NCBI GenBank assembly: GCA_015065925.1
Contig: SVPL01000001.1
Location: forward strand, 42,667 to 106,666
DNA: 64,000 bases
Direction: 5' to 3'
Source: Oscillospiraceae bacterium
GTDB taxonomy: Bacteria > Bacillota > Clostridia > Oscillospirales > Acutalibacteraceae
In this document: positions 1 to 9,401 of the stretch, piece after piece
Numbering within the stretch: position 1 is the first letter of the stretch
How the letters are laid out: the number at the start of each line of letters is the position of its first letter
Notes under the pieces: generated by a model
The model's input: the letters and a program-made list of their open reading frames with translations, nothing else
Database searches by the model: none
What the model was told of the DNA's origin: nothing
Position numbers and translations under genes: made by a program

Positions 1-5
1 ACGCG

Positions 6-26
6 TTTCAACCCCCAATTTATCGA
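6..26. repeat. Partial copy of a dispersed hairpin arm
   Basis: These bases (core CAACCCCCAATTTATCG) nearly repeat the right arm of the long inverted repeat at 39170-39190. The left arm, if present, lies before the window. It may be the 3' part of a terminator of a gene outside the window. Seen directly; function inferred. Confidence 0.45.
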
Positions 27-53
27 TTTAATAATTAATTTTCAAATTATTCT

Positions 54-93
54 AAAAAAGCTGTCAGAAGCGATTGCCTCTGACAGCTTTTTT
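54..93 (-). terminator. Intrinsic terminator of the large minus-strand locus
   Basis: Perfect 15-bp inverted repeat (54-68 with 79-93) whose outer part is an A-run/T-run and whose core is AGCTGTCAGA/TCTGACAGCT. It lies 43 bases after the stop of the last gene in the minus-strand locus and would also work from the other direction. Confidence 0.9.
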
Positions 94-135
94 TAAAATT
101 TGTAAATCTAGGGGTAATTTACAATTTTTTATTTA

Positions 136-2016
136 TTAGCCTTTAACGCCTGTGTAAATTGTAACTGAACCTGCAGGAACAACATCTGTAAACTTATCCT
201 TAACATTTGCAAAGGTTTTGTCTGCATCTGCAAGCCTTGCAGCAGTTGTAGCAATGTTAGTGTTAACATTGTTAATATGGCGATAAAGTGTTTGGTAAAT
301 AGCCTTATCAAACTCAACATAAATGGTATAATCTTCAATACCTGCGTTAACTACAGTAATTGTCCAGCTACCATCCTCAAGCTGAGCAGCACCAACGTGA
401 ATATCGGATGCCTCCCACTGAAGCTCATCATTATTGGTTCTGTAGGATTTACCGTTTTGATAACCGTTGTACTTAGCAAACAAGCCTGTGGAATAATACT
501 GTCTTCTTGGGATTGAAGAAACGAAAAGGGACGGAGCTGAACCGCAAGCGTGAATACCGTTTACGAACTCACCGCTGGTGTTGGTTTGGTCGGTCCAAAG
601 CTGGTCAAATATCTGCCAGAGTGAGATATTATTAATACCTCTTTGCTGAGCAATAATACCGCCAACCGCCATTTGCAAGCCTGCCCAAGGACTATCAACA
701 CCAAGCTTAGCGTTTTCAGAACGGCAGTAGAACTCGTCTACCCAGAATTCAACATTTTTGAATTCGCCTACATCCTTAAGGGGCTGTACATAGGACTCAA
801 ATACGGGGTCAATAAGGTCAAAATAGGTATTGTTGGAAGCATCAGGAGCTTGGGGATAGAAGTGAGCTGTCCAAACATCAAACATATCAATTAAGTCACG
901 CTCTAACATATAACGGAGAAGACCGTCGCCGTGCTTAATAGAACCCTGGTTGGGGCCAACATGCTCAACCATATCATAAACACCGCGATCTTTAAGCCTC
1001 TTTTGAATGGTCTGTACAATGAAGATGTATTCATCAGGCTCACCACCCTCATAGCCGTAGGCGGGATCGTTTTCATTAGGCATATGAATAGATGTAGTAG
1101 TAGCATAAGAAGGCTCAGTAAAGTAGAGCAAGTGGCTGATATTGTGAATACCACGGGCCTTAGCCTCTAAAAGAAGCTGAGCGTGTGCTTCACCCAAACG
1201 GAGGCTTTCCTTAGCCATACGCTTGTATTCATCATATTTACTTTCTTTATTTTTAAGGGTTGCAAAATATCTATTAACATATTCTTCGGCGTATTTTTCA
1301 TAACCCTTTGTTTCACCGTAAAAGTCGTTAGGATAGTTCTCAGATTTGGTAATATAACCATGCTCATCAATAGAGCCGCTTACAAGGTGGGTGTGACAGC
1401 CTAAGTGCCAACCTACAGACTGAACAACGCTGATGCCACGCTCTTGAAGATTACGGCAGTAGTTCCAGTAATAGGTTTGACGGTCAGCATCCCAGTTCCA
1501 ACCACCCGAAACGTTATCCCATGCCCAGAGGGTGGTGTAACGGGTACGGCAGAAGCGCACACCCGAATCCACCAAACGGGAAAGCTCTAAATCCATCATT
1601 TCATCGGTATAAACACGGCCTGTTTGGTCATCAAGCATATGACCAAAGGCGTGATAAACAGATGAACTCATACCGCGGTATTCGGTATTAATAGGGGCTT
1701 CGCCATTGTAAATATGAAGGCTTTCTTCAACGGGTTCGTCAGAATAATCATAATCATCACTATCATCATAATCATCACTATCATCGTAATCATCATAATA
1801 ATCGGAATCGTCTTCGCCGTCAATGGGCTCATCATATTCTTCGGGTTCTTCTTCATCGCCATCCGAAGGCTCATCATTTACTGCCGAATCCTCAGAAGAT
1901 ACGGGAGGTTCAGAAGAAGTGTCATTGCCACTATCAGAACAAGCGCCTAAAAGTGATACTGCCATAAAAAGGCAAAGAATTAAGCAAATAAGTTTAATTA
2001 ATTTACTATTACGCAT
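136..2016 (-). CDS. Secreted glycoside-hydrolase-like lipoprotein
   Basis: Probable extracellular TIM-barrel glycosidase tethered to the membrane. The signal peptide ends in a lipobox LGAC (Cys26). An extremely acidic Asp/Glu/Ser/Tyr linker of about 70 residues follows, then a catalytic-type domain of about 520 residues. Two spots resemble clan GH-A active-site strands: an FTEP segment in the middle (acid/base-like Glu) and a WVDEF segment further on (nucleophile-like Glu). I do not recognise the exact GH family. The start is the ATG at 2016: the site AGGAAGG lies 8 bases upstream, whereas the upstream in-frame GTG overlaps that site. It overlaps the stop of the 1860-aa surface protein by 8 bases, so translation is probably coupled. 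Last gene of the locus, followed by a terminator. Substrate unknown. Confidence 0.7.
   Translation of the reverse strand: MRNSKLIKLICLILCLFMAVSLLGACSDSGNDTSSEPPVSSEDSAVNDEPSDGDEEEPEEYDEPIDGEDDSDYYDDYDDSDDYDDSDDYDYSDEPVEESLHIYNGEAPINTEYRGMSSSVYHAFGHMLDDQTGRVYTDEMMDLELSRLVDSGVRFCRTRYTTLWAWDNVSGGWNWDADRQTYYWNYCRNLQERGISVVQSVGWHLGCHTHLVSGSIDEHGYITKSENYPNDFYGETKGYEKYAEEYVNRYFATLKNKESKYDEYKRMAKESLRLGEAHAQLLLEAKARGIHNISHLLYFTEPSYATTTSIHMPNENDPAYGYEGGEPDEYIFIVQTIQKRLKDRGVYDMVEHVGPNQGSIKHGDGLLRYMLERDLIDMFDVWTAHFYPQAPDASNNTYFDLIDPVFESYVQPLKDVGEFKNVEFWVDEFYCRSENAKLGVDSPWAGLQMAVGGIIAQQRGINNISLWQIFDQLWTDQTNTSGEFVNGIHACGSAPSLFVSSIPRRQYYSTGLFAKYNGYQNGKSYRTNNDELQWEASDIHVGAAQLEDGSWTITVVNAGIEDYTIYVEFDKAIYQTLYRHINNVNTNIATTAARLADADKTFANVKDKFTDVVPAGSVTIYTGVKG
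1738..1812 (-). repeat. In-frame ATC-rich microrepeat coding an acidic linker
   Basis: Near-tandem units rich in ATC and ATA triplets encode alternating Asp-Asp-Ser/Tyr. The repeat is in frame in the lipoprotein linker and could change length by slippage. Confidence 0.7.
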
Positions 2017-5000
2017 TTTCTGCACCTTCCTTTCTTTTTCTTATAAGCATTAAAACTGCGCTTGCAACAACTGCAAGAACAATGGTGATTACAGGAAGTG
2101 CAAGGCTATCACCTGTGGAAGGTGAGCTGCCGTCGCCAACAATGTCACCTGTTTCGCCTGCGGGACCTTTATAATAAGGCTGGTCACCATAACCGCCGTT
2201 AATTACGGTTGATGCAGACTTAAGATTATCATAATCATAAGGAACATAGTTGGTATAATCGTTAGGATCGAAGCGATAACCATATTCAGATGTAAAGAGC
2301 ATTACGCTATCAATATCCAATGCGCCTTCTTTAACATCGATGGTAAGGTATGCTACATCACCATCAGTTGTAAACTTAAAGGCAGAACGCTTCCAGCCTG
2401 TATTTTCGCTGTCAAATTCAACAACAGATGCAATTTCATCATCACGGTTAAGGTAATATTCAGTACCCTTACTGTCAAGTGTGATACCGATAGAGCCAAC
2501 AGTCTTAGCGGTACCGCGAACAGAAGCGGCAAAGTAATATTCCTTGTTGGGTTGAATAGTTACGGGGATAACATAGTGAGTGCCACCCTCTGCACGGAGG
2601 AATTTTTCACCCTTAAGAGCATTGCCCTTAACTATTTTAGCGGTTGAGGGAAGGGTTCCCCAATCCTTATTGGATGCAGGACTTTCAAAGCCTTCATTTT
2701 TAACCGCATTGTAAAGATGCTCACAATAGGTGATTTTGGCATTTTCTTCCATAACCATAGGAGGAGTGATTTCAATTACAATGTCATCAACATAGAAGTC
2801 ACCAGCAGTGCTACCTGCAACGCTATTGATTTTTGCTTTAAATACTGCGTAGGTGGTATTGTTAACATAGAATGCAATACTCTGCCACTCAGCAGTTTTA
2901 GACATATGCTCAAAGCCTGTATCTGCGCCGTAGGTACCGCTGTATTCAGGAGCAAGACCTACAAATCCGCCCTGCTTACCTTCTACAATCTTAACCTTCA
3001 TACTAACCTTAATACTGTTACCAATACCCGGTTGATATGAAAGGTATGCTTCGTTAAAGAAGTTGTTTGCACCATCAAGAAGCTCGTTATATGTGAACTT
3101 AAGAGCTCTTCTGCCTGAATAAACATATGGATCATTATCATCTGTGGCGGTATATAATGAATATACACTTGTATCGGTAGCCGAGGTTAAATCAAAACGC
3201 TCAGATTCAAAGTCGATATACTCAACAACAGAACCTGCGGTTTGTTTTTCTTTAACGATTGAAAGGTCATCAATCATCGCGCCGTCTTCCAAAGCCTTTA
3301 AAGCAACGTTAACAGACTTATGAACACCTGTATAGAGCTTATAGAAATACTTGGTCCATTCGGTGCCATCAACCTCTACATAGCTCTTAGAGGAAATGAA
3401 GTTTTTAATATTAACATCAAACTTAGCCAAATCCTGTGCGGCTGCAAGAACCTTGCCCTTAGCCTTAAAGGATACGGTGTAAGCGGAATAATCTTTTACA
3501 GCTACATTCTGATAAACAGATTCATTTTTATTAAGGGCTAAAGCGTTGTTATCAGCCTCGGTAACAACTGTACCGTCGCCAATCCAACCTGATTTTCCAT
3601 CATCCAAGCCACCATTCAAAATGTCGTCATTGGAAGCGTATCTGTAAAGGGAAAGATTATCAATATAAAGTCTATCTTTAAAGCCGTCCAAGGTTTCTGC
3701 GTTAAAGCGAATTGCAAAGGTTGCCGCGGTGTTAGCGCCTGAATTGAAGTACATATCTATTCTGTTCCAACCGCTGTTTGAAGCAACAAGCTTTTGTGAA
3801 GTAAATATTGTACCTGCGGTGCTTAAGCCTTCATCTTGCTCACCAATAATGGCAAGGCTATCAACCTTTGCCTTGTCGTTGGTGTCGGGCTGGTTAATGT
3901 AGAAGGAAAGTCTGTAGGTTGAATTAGGAACCAAGCCTGTTAAGGGAAGAAGGCTGTTTCTGTAACGAGCATTAATCATAAGAGATTTACTGCCCTCATA
4001 AGCAACCATATTGGTTACACCGGCTCCACACCAATCACAGGGGTATTGGGTATCCTTAAAGAACCAACCGGGGATTTCACCGTTTTCGAATGTACCGTCC
4101 TTGCCGTTCATTGCAAACAAATCGGTAGCAGGCTTGTTGTAACCGTCAAACTTTGCCAAGAGAACAAAATCGTCATTAGCTACGAAGGTGTAGTTTGCAT
4201 CATTGGATATAAGTGTTCCACCCATATCAAACCAACCTACAAAGGTGTTGCCCTCTAAAGGTGTAGCGGAAACGGTAACCTCTGAGCCTATAGGAACATT
4301 CTTAGAATTAAAGTTTGCGGAAACGGTACCACCAAGGTCTGCGGAATAGCTTCCCTTAATACCTTTATAAATAACGAAATCGTCCATATAAAGTTTAGCG
4401 CTTTTACCGCTAAAGTTTACCCAAAGAGTTACATCAGTTACATCATCAGTAGTGGTGAAAAGAACTTCTACTTTCTCCCACTTATCCCAACAGTTAACCT
4501 GAGCGTCAAGAGCACCCAAACCTGTAGCAGATGAAACAGATGCATAATTACCCTTATCATTCAGGTAAACTGCTTCTTTACCCTTAGGAAGAATAAAAGC
4601 ATTAGAAACAACCTTGGGGTTTGAGTCACCGTCGGTACTTTGTGAACCTGTAATATATGCATAGAAGCTAACGATATACTCGGTATTAGGCTCAAGACCT
4701 TCAATATCCAAACCGGTTAAACGGTAAGGTATATTATTAACAACGGACTTTTCGCCTGTGTGAGCTCTTTCATTTGTAACAGAAAGGGTTAAGGAAGTAT
4801 CTGTTCTATATGTGGTATCAACATACCATGGGGAATTATTATTAAATTTAGGGGTATTATTATTGTTGTAGCTAGCCAAAACCTGACCGTTTTGATAATA
4901 CTCTAAACCGCCGTTAGGAATGGTACCTGGGGTGCCTACGAACACTGCGGTTAAGCCCTGATATTTATCTTCATAATTGAAGGTAAAGGTAGCGTCCTCG

Positions 5001-7591
5001 CTAATAAGCTCATCGCCAACATACCAACCTGTAAAGGTGGAATTTGAATCATAGGGAGTAGCAGTAACAGTAACAGATTGACCTTCTGTACATTCAATAT
5101 AATCGTTGGGGGTAACCTTACCTAAACCGCTGTTGTTAGAAGCAGGTTTAAACTCCTTAGGAGTAAAGGAAAGGGTTAAGTCATCAACATAAAATTTAAG
5201 ACTGGTTTTGGCACTTTCAGCTCGAATCCAAAGAATAACATCGGTGCTATCCTTAGTATTAAATCTGATTGAGAACTTTTTCCAATTATCTAAACAATTA
5301 ACATCTTTACAGTTTGTTTTTCCCAAAGCACCGGATTCTGTTGTTATTGTTGTTAATTTGTTATCAGAAGTCTTAACTATTACACTCTGATTAGCGTCAG
5401 TAACAACAATATCACCTATTCTGCCATCAGGCTCAAACTTAGTCATAGCATAAAAACTTAAGGTGTAGTTGGTGTCTTTAGCAAGACCTTCAAGCTTGTA
5501 GCCCATAAAACGAGCATTGGGGCCCATTCTTATAGAGAAATCACCGGTATGAGATTGCTCAGTGGTAGCAACAACATTACCCCACTTAGACCAGTCAGAA
5601 TCTATAAAGAATTTATTATTACCGTCCTTAGAACTGGTTTTGAACAAATCGTTTGTCCAAAGACCTTCATTATCAGTAGTGCTGTATGCAACATCAGGAC
5701 TTGCTGCCAATGCCTGACCATCTGTAAAGCTTGTTTCAAAGCTATAGTCGGGAAGGGTATTGGGACCTGCCTCAAACTTAGCAGTAATATCCTTATACTT
5801 TTCAGCATAAGTGAAAGTATAAGTAAGCTCAGAACTTACAAGCTCCTCGCCAATATACCAACCCTTGAACTGACCATCATTTACAGATTCAGCAGTAACA
5901 GTAACCTCTGCGCCTTCAAAAACATCAATAGTTTCAGAGGTTGCCTTACCTAATGATGAATCGTTAACACTAGGACTAAAAGGCTGAGGAGGACGGGCAA
6001 TGTCAAAGTTATCTAAATAAGCGACGGTGCCAGCTCCGTTAGTGCGGGTCCAAACAATAATTTCGGTGCTGTTTTTAGAGTTAAAGTTAATTTCAACCTT
6101 CTGCCAAGTATCTTTGAAATTGAGCGCAGCGACATTTTGCTTCGCCAAAGCACCTGCTTCAACAGTTCGCTCAACAATCTTGTTTTGAGAATTTTTAACC
6201 ATACAGCTCATATTAGCATCGGTGATTATAACATCAGCCATAGGTCTGGATTCATCTGCGGTAACCTTTAACATAGCGTAGAAGGTTAACTTATAATCGG
6301 TGTTTTTGTTAAGCCCTGTGATTTTATAACCAAGGTTTCGAGAGTTAGTAACATTTTTCACTGAGAATTTACCTGTATGTGCAAATTCATCGGTAATAAC
6401 AGCTTTACCATATTTAGCCCAGTCGGAATCAATAAAGAAGGTATTGTTTCCGTCCTTAGAAGAGGTTTTGAATAAATCCTCGGTCCAAAGACCGGCGGAA
6501 TCGTTCTTTCCGTCGTATGAAACATCAGGGCTCTGCGCTAATAACTGACCGTTGGTATAGCCCGTTTCAAAGCTACCGTCAATATCAAAGTCCGCCTTTT
6601 TAAAGCGAGCCTCATATTTGGGAGGATTGTTGGAGTCATATGTAAAGGTTAAGGTTGCTTCCTCAGAAGCCAAATTACCATCTACAAACCAACCCTCAAA
6701 TTTATTCTCACCAAAGGCTTCGGCTGAAATTTCAGCAGTTTTGCCTTCCATAAGGGCTACATCCTTAGAAACAGCACCTAAGGTTACATCATTAATAGCA
6801 GGGGTGTAATAATCGTCAACCTCAGATTTAATAACATTCATCTTAACATCGGCAACCCAAAGCTCTCCGTTAGGTGCAGAAGGGAAGCTGAAGGAATAAC
6901 TAACCTCTGCCTCGTGAGCTGCCAAATTACCTGTAGAGAAGGTATGAATAACCTGAAGCCATTCGCCCTCTCTTTGGCTGTTAGGATAATCGGGTGTTAA
7001 TACCTGATTTTGATTATTAACACGGGAAATAGCCATAGAAACATTGGAATTATCTATCTTATTTCCTGTTTCTGCAATAACCCAGCTATGTTTAATATCG
7101 GTACGGATAACACGGGTTGTACCATCATCGTAGGAATAGGTATAAATATTTCCGCCCTCTTGCGGTAACCAATTGTTTTTTAAAGCACCGCTTTTATCAA
7201 TGTAATCAGGCTCATACATATAAGGTGTTACACCTTTAATATTTTTCACCTTTACCCAAAAGGTTGTTGTGTAAGAGGCGTTTTTTTCAATTTTAATTTT
7301 ATTAGCATAATAAAAGTGGCTTTTGCTTGTAGAGTCACCTGTTGTGGTAAGCTTTACAGCATTTGTTGTTAAGGAATCGTTTATCTTAACATCCTCAACA
7401 ACCTGAATGGCGCCACCGCTTGAAGAATCGAAGCTAGTATTCCATCCTGTGGGTTTACCTCCGCTATAATCGGCAAAATCACCGTTTGTGAACAGGTTAT
7501 CATCGGCAGCCAAAATTGAAGGCAAGCCTGTTGAAACCGTTACAGCAAGCAGTGTAATTACCAATAATAGGGATAGTAATTTTCTTTTCAC
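2009..7591 (-). CDS. Giant modular cell-surface protein with C-terminal sorting-type signal
   Basis: 1860-residue secreted protein. After a signal peptide it carries at least six beta-sandwich modules of the CBM4/9-like type, each opening with a 'GG/FExG' type segment and ending with a 'YxDDF/IxI' strand. Between them are short InlB/Listeria-Bacteroides-type repeats with the pattern FxGWYxGxxLxS. The C-terminus has the sequence PSTGDS, then a hydrophobic segment and the charged tail RKRKEG, the layout of a sortase sorting signal with a non-canonical motif. No catalytic domain is visible. The start is GTG at 7591, with GGGGAG 7 bases upstream. It follows the second solute-binding protein and precedes a glycosidase-like lipoprotein, so glycan capture at the surface is the likely role. 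Ligand unknown; the number of modules is read by eye. Confidence 0.8.
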   Translation of the reverse strand: MKRKLLSLLLVITLLAVTVSTGLPSILAADDNLFTNGDFADYSGGKPTGWNTSFDSSSGGAIQVVEDVKINDSLTTNAVKLTTTGDSTSKSHFYYANKIKIEKNASYTTTFWVKVKNIKGVTPYMYEPDYIDKSGALKNNWLPQEGGNIYTYSYDDGTTRVIRTDIKHSWVIAETGNKIDNSNVSMAISRVNNQNQVLTPDYPNSQREGEWLQVIHTFSTGNLAAHEAEVSYSFSFPSAPNGELWVADVKMNVIKSEVDDYYTPAINDVTLGAVSKDVALMEGKTAEISAEAFGENKFEGWFVDGNLASEEATLTFTYDSNNPPKYEARFKKADFDIDGSFETGYTNGQLLAQSPDVSYDGKNDSAGLWTEDLFKTSSKDGNNTFFIDSDWAKYGKAVITDEFAHTGKFSVKNVTNSRNLGYKITGLNKNTDYKLTFYAMLKVTADESRPMADVIITDANMSCMVKNSQNKIVERTVEAGALAKQNVAALNFKDTWQKVEINFNSKNSTEIIVWTRTNGAGTVAYLDNFDIARPPQPFSPSVNDSSLGKATSETIDVFEGAEVTVTAESVNDGQFKGWYIGEELVSSELTYTFTYAEKYKDITAKFEAGPNTLPDYSFETSFTDGQALAASPDVAYSTTDNEGLWTNDLFKTSSKDGNNKFFIDSDWSKWGNVVATTEQSHTGDFSIRMGPNARFMGYKLEGLAKDTNYTLSFYAMTKFEPDGRIGDIVVTDANQSVIVKTSDNKLTTITTESGALGKTNCKDVNCLDNWKKFSIRFNTKDSTDVILWIRAESAKTSLKFYVDDLTLSFTPKEFKPASNNSGLGKVTPNDYIECTEGQSVTVTATPYDSNSTFTGWYVGDELISEDATFTFNYEDKYQGLTAVFVGTPGTIPNGGLEYYQNGQVLASYNNNNTPKFNNNSPWYVDTTYRTDTSLTLSVTNERAHTGEKSVVNNIPYRLTGLDIEGLEPNTEYIVSFYAYITGSQSTDGDSNPKVVSNAFILPKGKEAVYLNDKGNYASVSSATGLGALDAQVNCWDKWEKVEVLFTTTDDVTDVTLWVNFSGKSAKLYMDDFVIYKGIKGSYSADLGGTVSANFNSKNVPIGSEVTVSATPLEGNTFVGWFDMGGTLISNDANYTFVANDDFVLLAKFDGYNKPATDLFAMNGKDGTFENGEIPGWFFKDTQYPCDWCGAGVTNMVAYEGSKSLMINARYRNSLLPLTGLVPNSTYRLSFYINQPDTNDKAKVDSLAIIGEQDEGLSTAGTIFTSQKLVASNSGWNRIDMYFNSGANTAATFAIRFNAETLDGFKDRLYIDNLSLYRYASNDDILNGGLDDGKSGWIGDGTVVTEADNNALALNKNESVYQNVAVKDYSAYTVSFKAKGKVLAAAQDLAKFDVNIKNFISSKSYVEVDGTEWTKYFYKLYTGVHKSVNVALKALEDGAMIDDLSIVKEKQTAGSVVEYIDFESERFDLTSATDTSVYSLYTATDDNDPYVYSGRRALKFTYNELLDGANNFFNEAYLSYQPGIGNSIKVSMKVKIVEGKQGGFVGLAPEYSGTYGADTGFEHMSKTAEWQSIAFYVNNTTYAVFKAKINSVAGSTAGDFYVDDIVIEITPPMVMEENAKITYCEHLYNAVKNEGFESPASNKDWGTLPSTAKIVKGNALKGEKFLRAEGGTHYVIPVTIQPNKEYYFAASVRGTAKTVGSIGITLDSKGTEYYLNRDDEIASVVEFDSENTGWKRSAFKFTTDGDVAYLTIDVKEGALDIDSVMLFTSEYGYRFDPNDYTNYVPYDYDNLKSASTVINGGYGDQPYYKGPAGETGDIVGDGSSPSTGDSLALPVITIVLAVVASAVLMLIRKRKEGAENA

Positions 7592-7735
7592 TATATATCT
7601 CCCCTTTTAAATAATTTCTTTTAAAAGTAATAGTATATATCTCCCTGCATTTGCATAGCAAACTATTAATTTCACCAAAGCCAGAACATTCAAAACCCGG
7701 TTCAAGCTTGAATGGTCCGACTAGGGAGAAGGCTT
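7592..7735 (-). promoter_or_regulatory. Structured leader with alternative pairing over the ribosome site
   Basis: The region just before the 1860-aa gene holds two copies of GGGAGATATATA on the minus strand. One contains the ribosome site (7592-7604) and the other lies upstream (7634-7646). A TCTCCCT segment at 7723-7729 can pair with either. Between them lie AAAGCC/GGCTTT and CATTCAA/TTGAATG complementary segments. This could be a switch that hides or frees the ribosome site. It does not match a riboswitch class that I recognise. Confidence 0.4.
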
Positions 7736-7770
7736 TATTTTATATTTTTTAACTTTAATTTTTTTACGGC

Positions 7771-7806
7771 GGTGGGGCTAAGCCGTTTTCACGGCAAAGC
7801 CCCGCC
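7771..7806 (-). other. GC-rich stem-loop after the solute-binding protein gene
   Basis: Strong stem, with GGGGCT/AGCCCC and GCCGT/ACGGC pairing around the loop TTTC. No U-tract follows on the minus strand, so it is more likely an mRNA-stabilising or processing hairpin than a full terminator. Such stems often follow solute-binding protein genes and raise their expression relative to other genes of the operon (inference). Confidence 0.6.
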
Positions 7807-7842
7807 ACTTATTAATTAAACTTTAAAAGAATTTAAGAAAAA

Positions 7843-9327
7843 TTATTTCTTAATTCTTGCAAGGTCCTTATTAGCACGGGCAATACCGGTCTGAACAGAA
7901 CCCTTCTTGGAATTGAGCTGTTGGTTAATATTTGCAGGACTTGTAGCTACAAGAGCGTTACAAATCTTGGAATATGTACCGGACTCAACATAGTCAGAAA
8001 CACCCCAACCGTGCATAACGGTTTTCTTAGCGCTGGAAGAAGTGATGATATTATAAACTTCTTCAAACTGCTTGTTGTGGAAGGTAGAAGAGAAGTTGAA
8101 AGCGCTGGTGTCGAGGAAGTAGCGGAGGAAGTATGCAGCACCTTCGGGATTCTTAGCCTTCTTAGGAACGCCCCAGCACTTAGGACGAACAGGAGTGTAG
8201 GTAGTAGAGGTAGGACCTGCTACGGGAACAGCCTCAAGACCTTTTGCAAAGCTGGACTGGAACCAGTTACCTTCGTTGTAAAGACCGTAAGAAATAGCGG
8301 TGAAGAGACCAACCTTACCCTGTTGAACGTTAGTTAAATCCCAACCAGTAAGAGCTTCCTTCTGCTTAAGCTCTGCAGCTTCCTGCCAAGCCTTGGTAAG
8401 AAGGTCTGTACCCTTAACTTTACCAAGCTGATTGGTATATTTGCTGCCGTCGTACTTAGCAAAGTCAACGCCTGCAGAAAGCATAAACATATCCATAGAC
8501 TGAACAGAAAGACCGTTGAAGCCCTTATTCTTAACTGCAAGAGCTATTTCCTTCTGCTTTTCCCAATTCCATTTATTACCCTTACCATCTTTATAAAGCT
8601 GATAGGGAGTGGTGGTAATACCGCAGTTCTTAAGAATCTGAGGTGAATAGTAGGTTACATAAGTACAGTCTTCGCAAGACCAGGATTTAGGCTGTGCAAC
8701 ACCAAAGTAAACGCCGTTGATTTTGTAAGCGTCCATATAGTTTTTGTTCCAGCAGTCAGAATCAAGCTGGAAGTACTTGTTCTGGAGGGGCTGTAAAGCC
8801 TTGGTTACAAGACCGGGGAAGTTACCTGCAGAGAAGCAGATAACATCAGGAGAGTTACCACCCGAAACCATAGAAACAAGCTTGGTGGGATACTCAGACT
8901 CGGTTGTAACAGTAACCTTAACTTTGTTACCTGTTAACTTTTGATACTGGTCAACAAGAAGCTGCTCAGACTTGTGGAAGGTTCTCCACATAAGAACGTG
9001 AACTTCGCCCTTAGGAGCATTCTTAATGAAGTTTGCATCCTGATCATTGTTGAATGCATCGTACTTGCCGGTTGTACCGGGCTGCTTAGAAGGGTTTGTT
9101 TGCTGAGTTTGTTTAGAAGTGTTTGTTTGATTTGACTCAGTTTCGTCGCCGGTATCTTCGGGTTGAGATTCAACATCAGATTCTACAGACGAAATGTCGC
9201 TTTGGTCTGCGTTATCACTTGCATTGCTTGTGGTTTCGTCGCCGCCGCATGCTGCAAAAATCATCATGATAGCGAGAAGTAAAGCTAAAACACTTGTGAA
9301 ACGCTTTGCAATAGAAATTGCTTTCAT
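7843..9327 (-). CDS. Sugar ABC transporter solute-binding lipoprotein
   Basis: Family 1 extracellular solute-binding protein of a carbohydrate ABC importer, anchored outside the membrane. Signal peptide with lipobox FAAC (Cys27), then an acidic, Ser/Thr/Gln-rich linker to about residue 90, then a typical two-lobe binding domain with the VHVLMWRTFHKSEQ-type first strand and a SGGNSPDV motif. About 495 residues. The start is ATG 9327, with GGAGGT upstream; the longer reading frame would start inside that ribosome site. Its permeases are the two genes immediately upstream (transcribed first). No ATPase gene is nearby, so a shared MsmX-type ATPase is likely. The sugar is unknown. Confidence 0.9.
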   Translation of the reverse strand: MKAISIAKRFTSVLALLLAIMMIFAACGGDETTSNASDNADQSDISSVESDVESQPEDTGDETESNQTNTSKQTQQTNPSKQPGTTGKYDAFNNDQDANFIKNAPKGEVHVLMWRTFHKSEQLLVDQYQKLTGNKVKVTVTTESEYPTKLVSMVSGGNSPDVICFSAGNFPGLVTKALQPLQNKYFQLDSDCWNKNYMDAYKINGVYFGVAQPKSWSCEDCTYVTYYSPQILKNCGITTTPYQLYKDGKGNKWNWEKQKEIALAVKNKGFNGLSVQSMDMFMLSAGVDFAKYDGSKYTNQLGKVKGTDLLTKAWQEAAELKQKEALTGWDLTNVQQGKVGLFTAISYGLYNEGNWFQSSFAKGLEAVPVAGPTSTTYTPVRPKCWGVPKKAKNPEGAAYFLRYFLDTSAFNFSSTFHNKQFEEVYNIITSSSAKKTVMHGWGVSDYVESGTYSKICNALVATSPANINQQLNSKKGSVQTGIARANKDLARIKK

Positions 9328-9401
9328 TTTGTTTACCTCCAATAAATTTTTTGTTTTTTTATATTGTTAGCACCTTACAGTGCAACATATATATTATTAT
9401 T

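Noticed and set aside
7676..7735. Known riboswitch (cyclic-di-GMP, glycine or lysine type) before the 1860-aa gene
   Set aside because: None of the conserved cores of those classes is present; kept only as an unclassified structured leader.
7771..7806. Full intrinsic terminator between the second solute-binding gene and the surface protein
   Set aside because: A-rich, not U-rich, sequence follows on the transcribed strand, so termination is doubtful.
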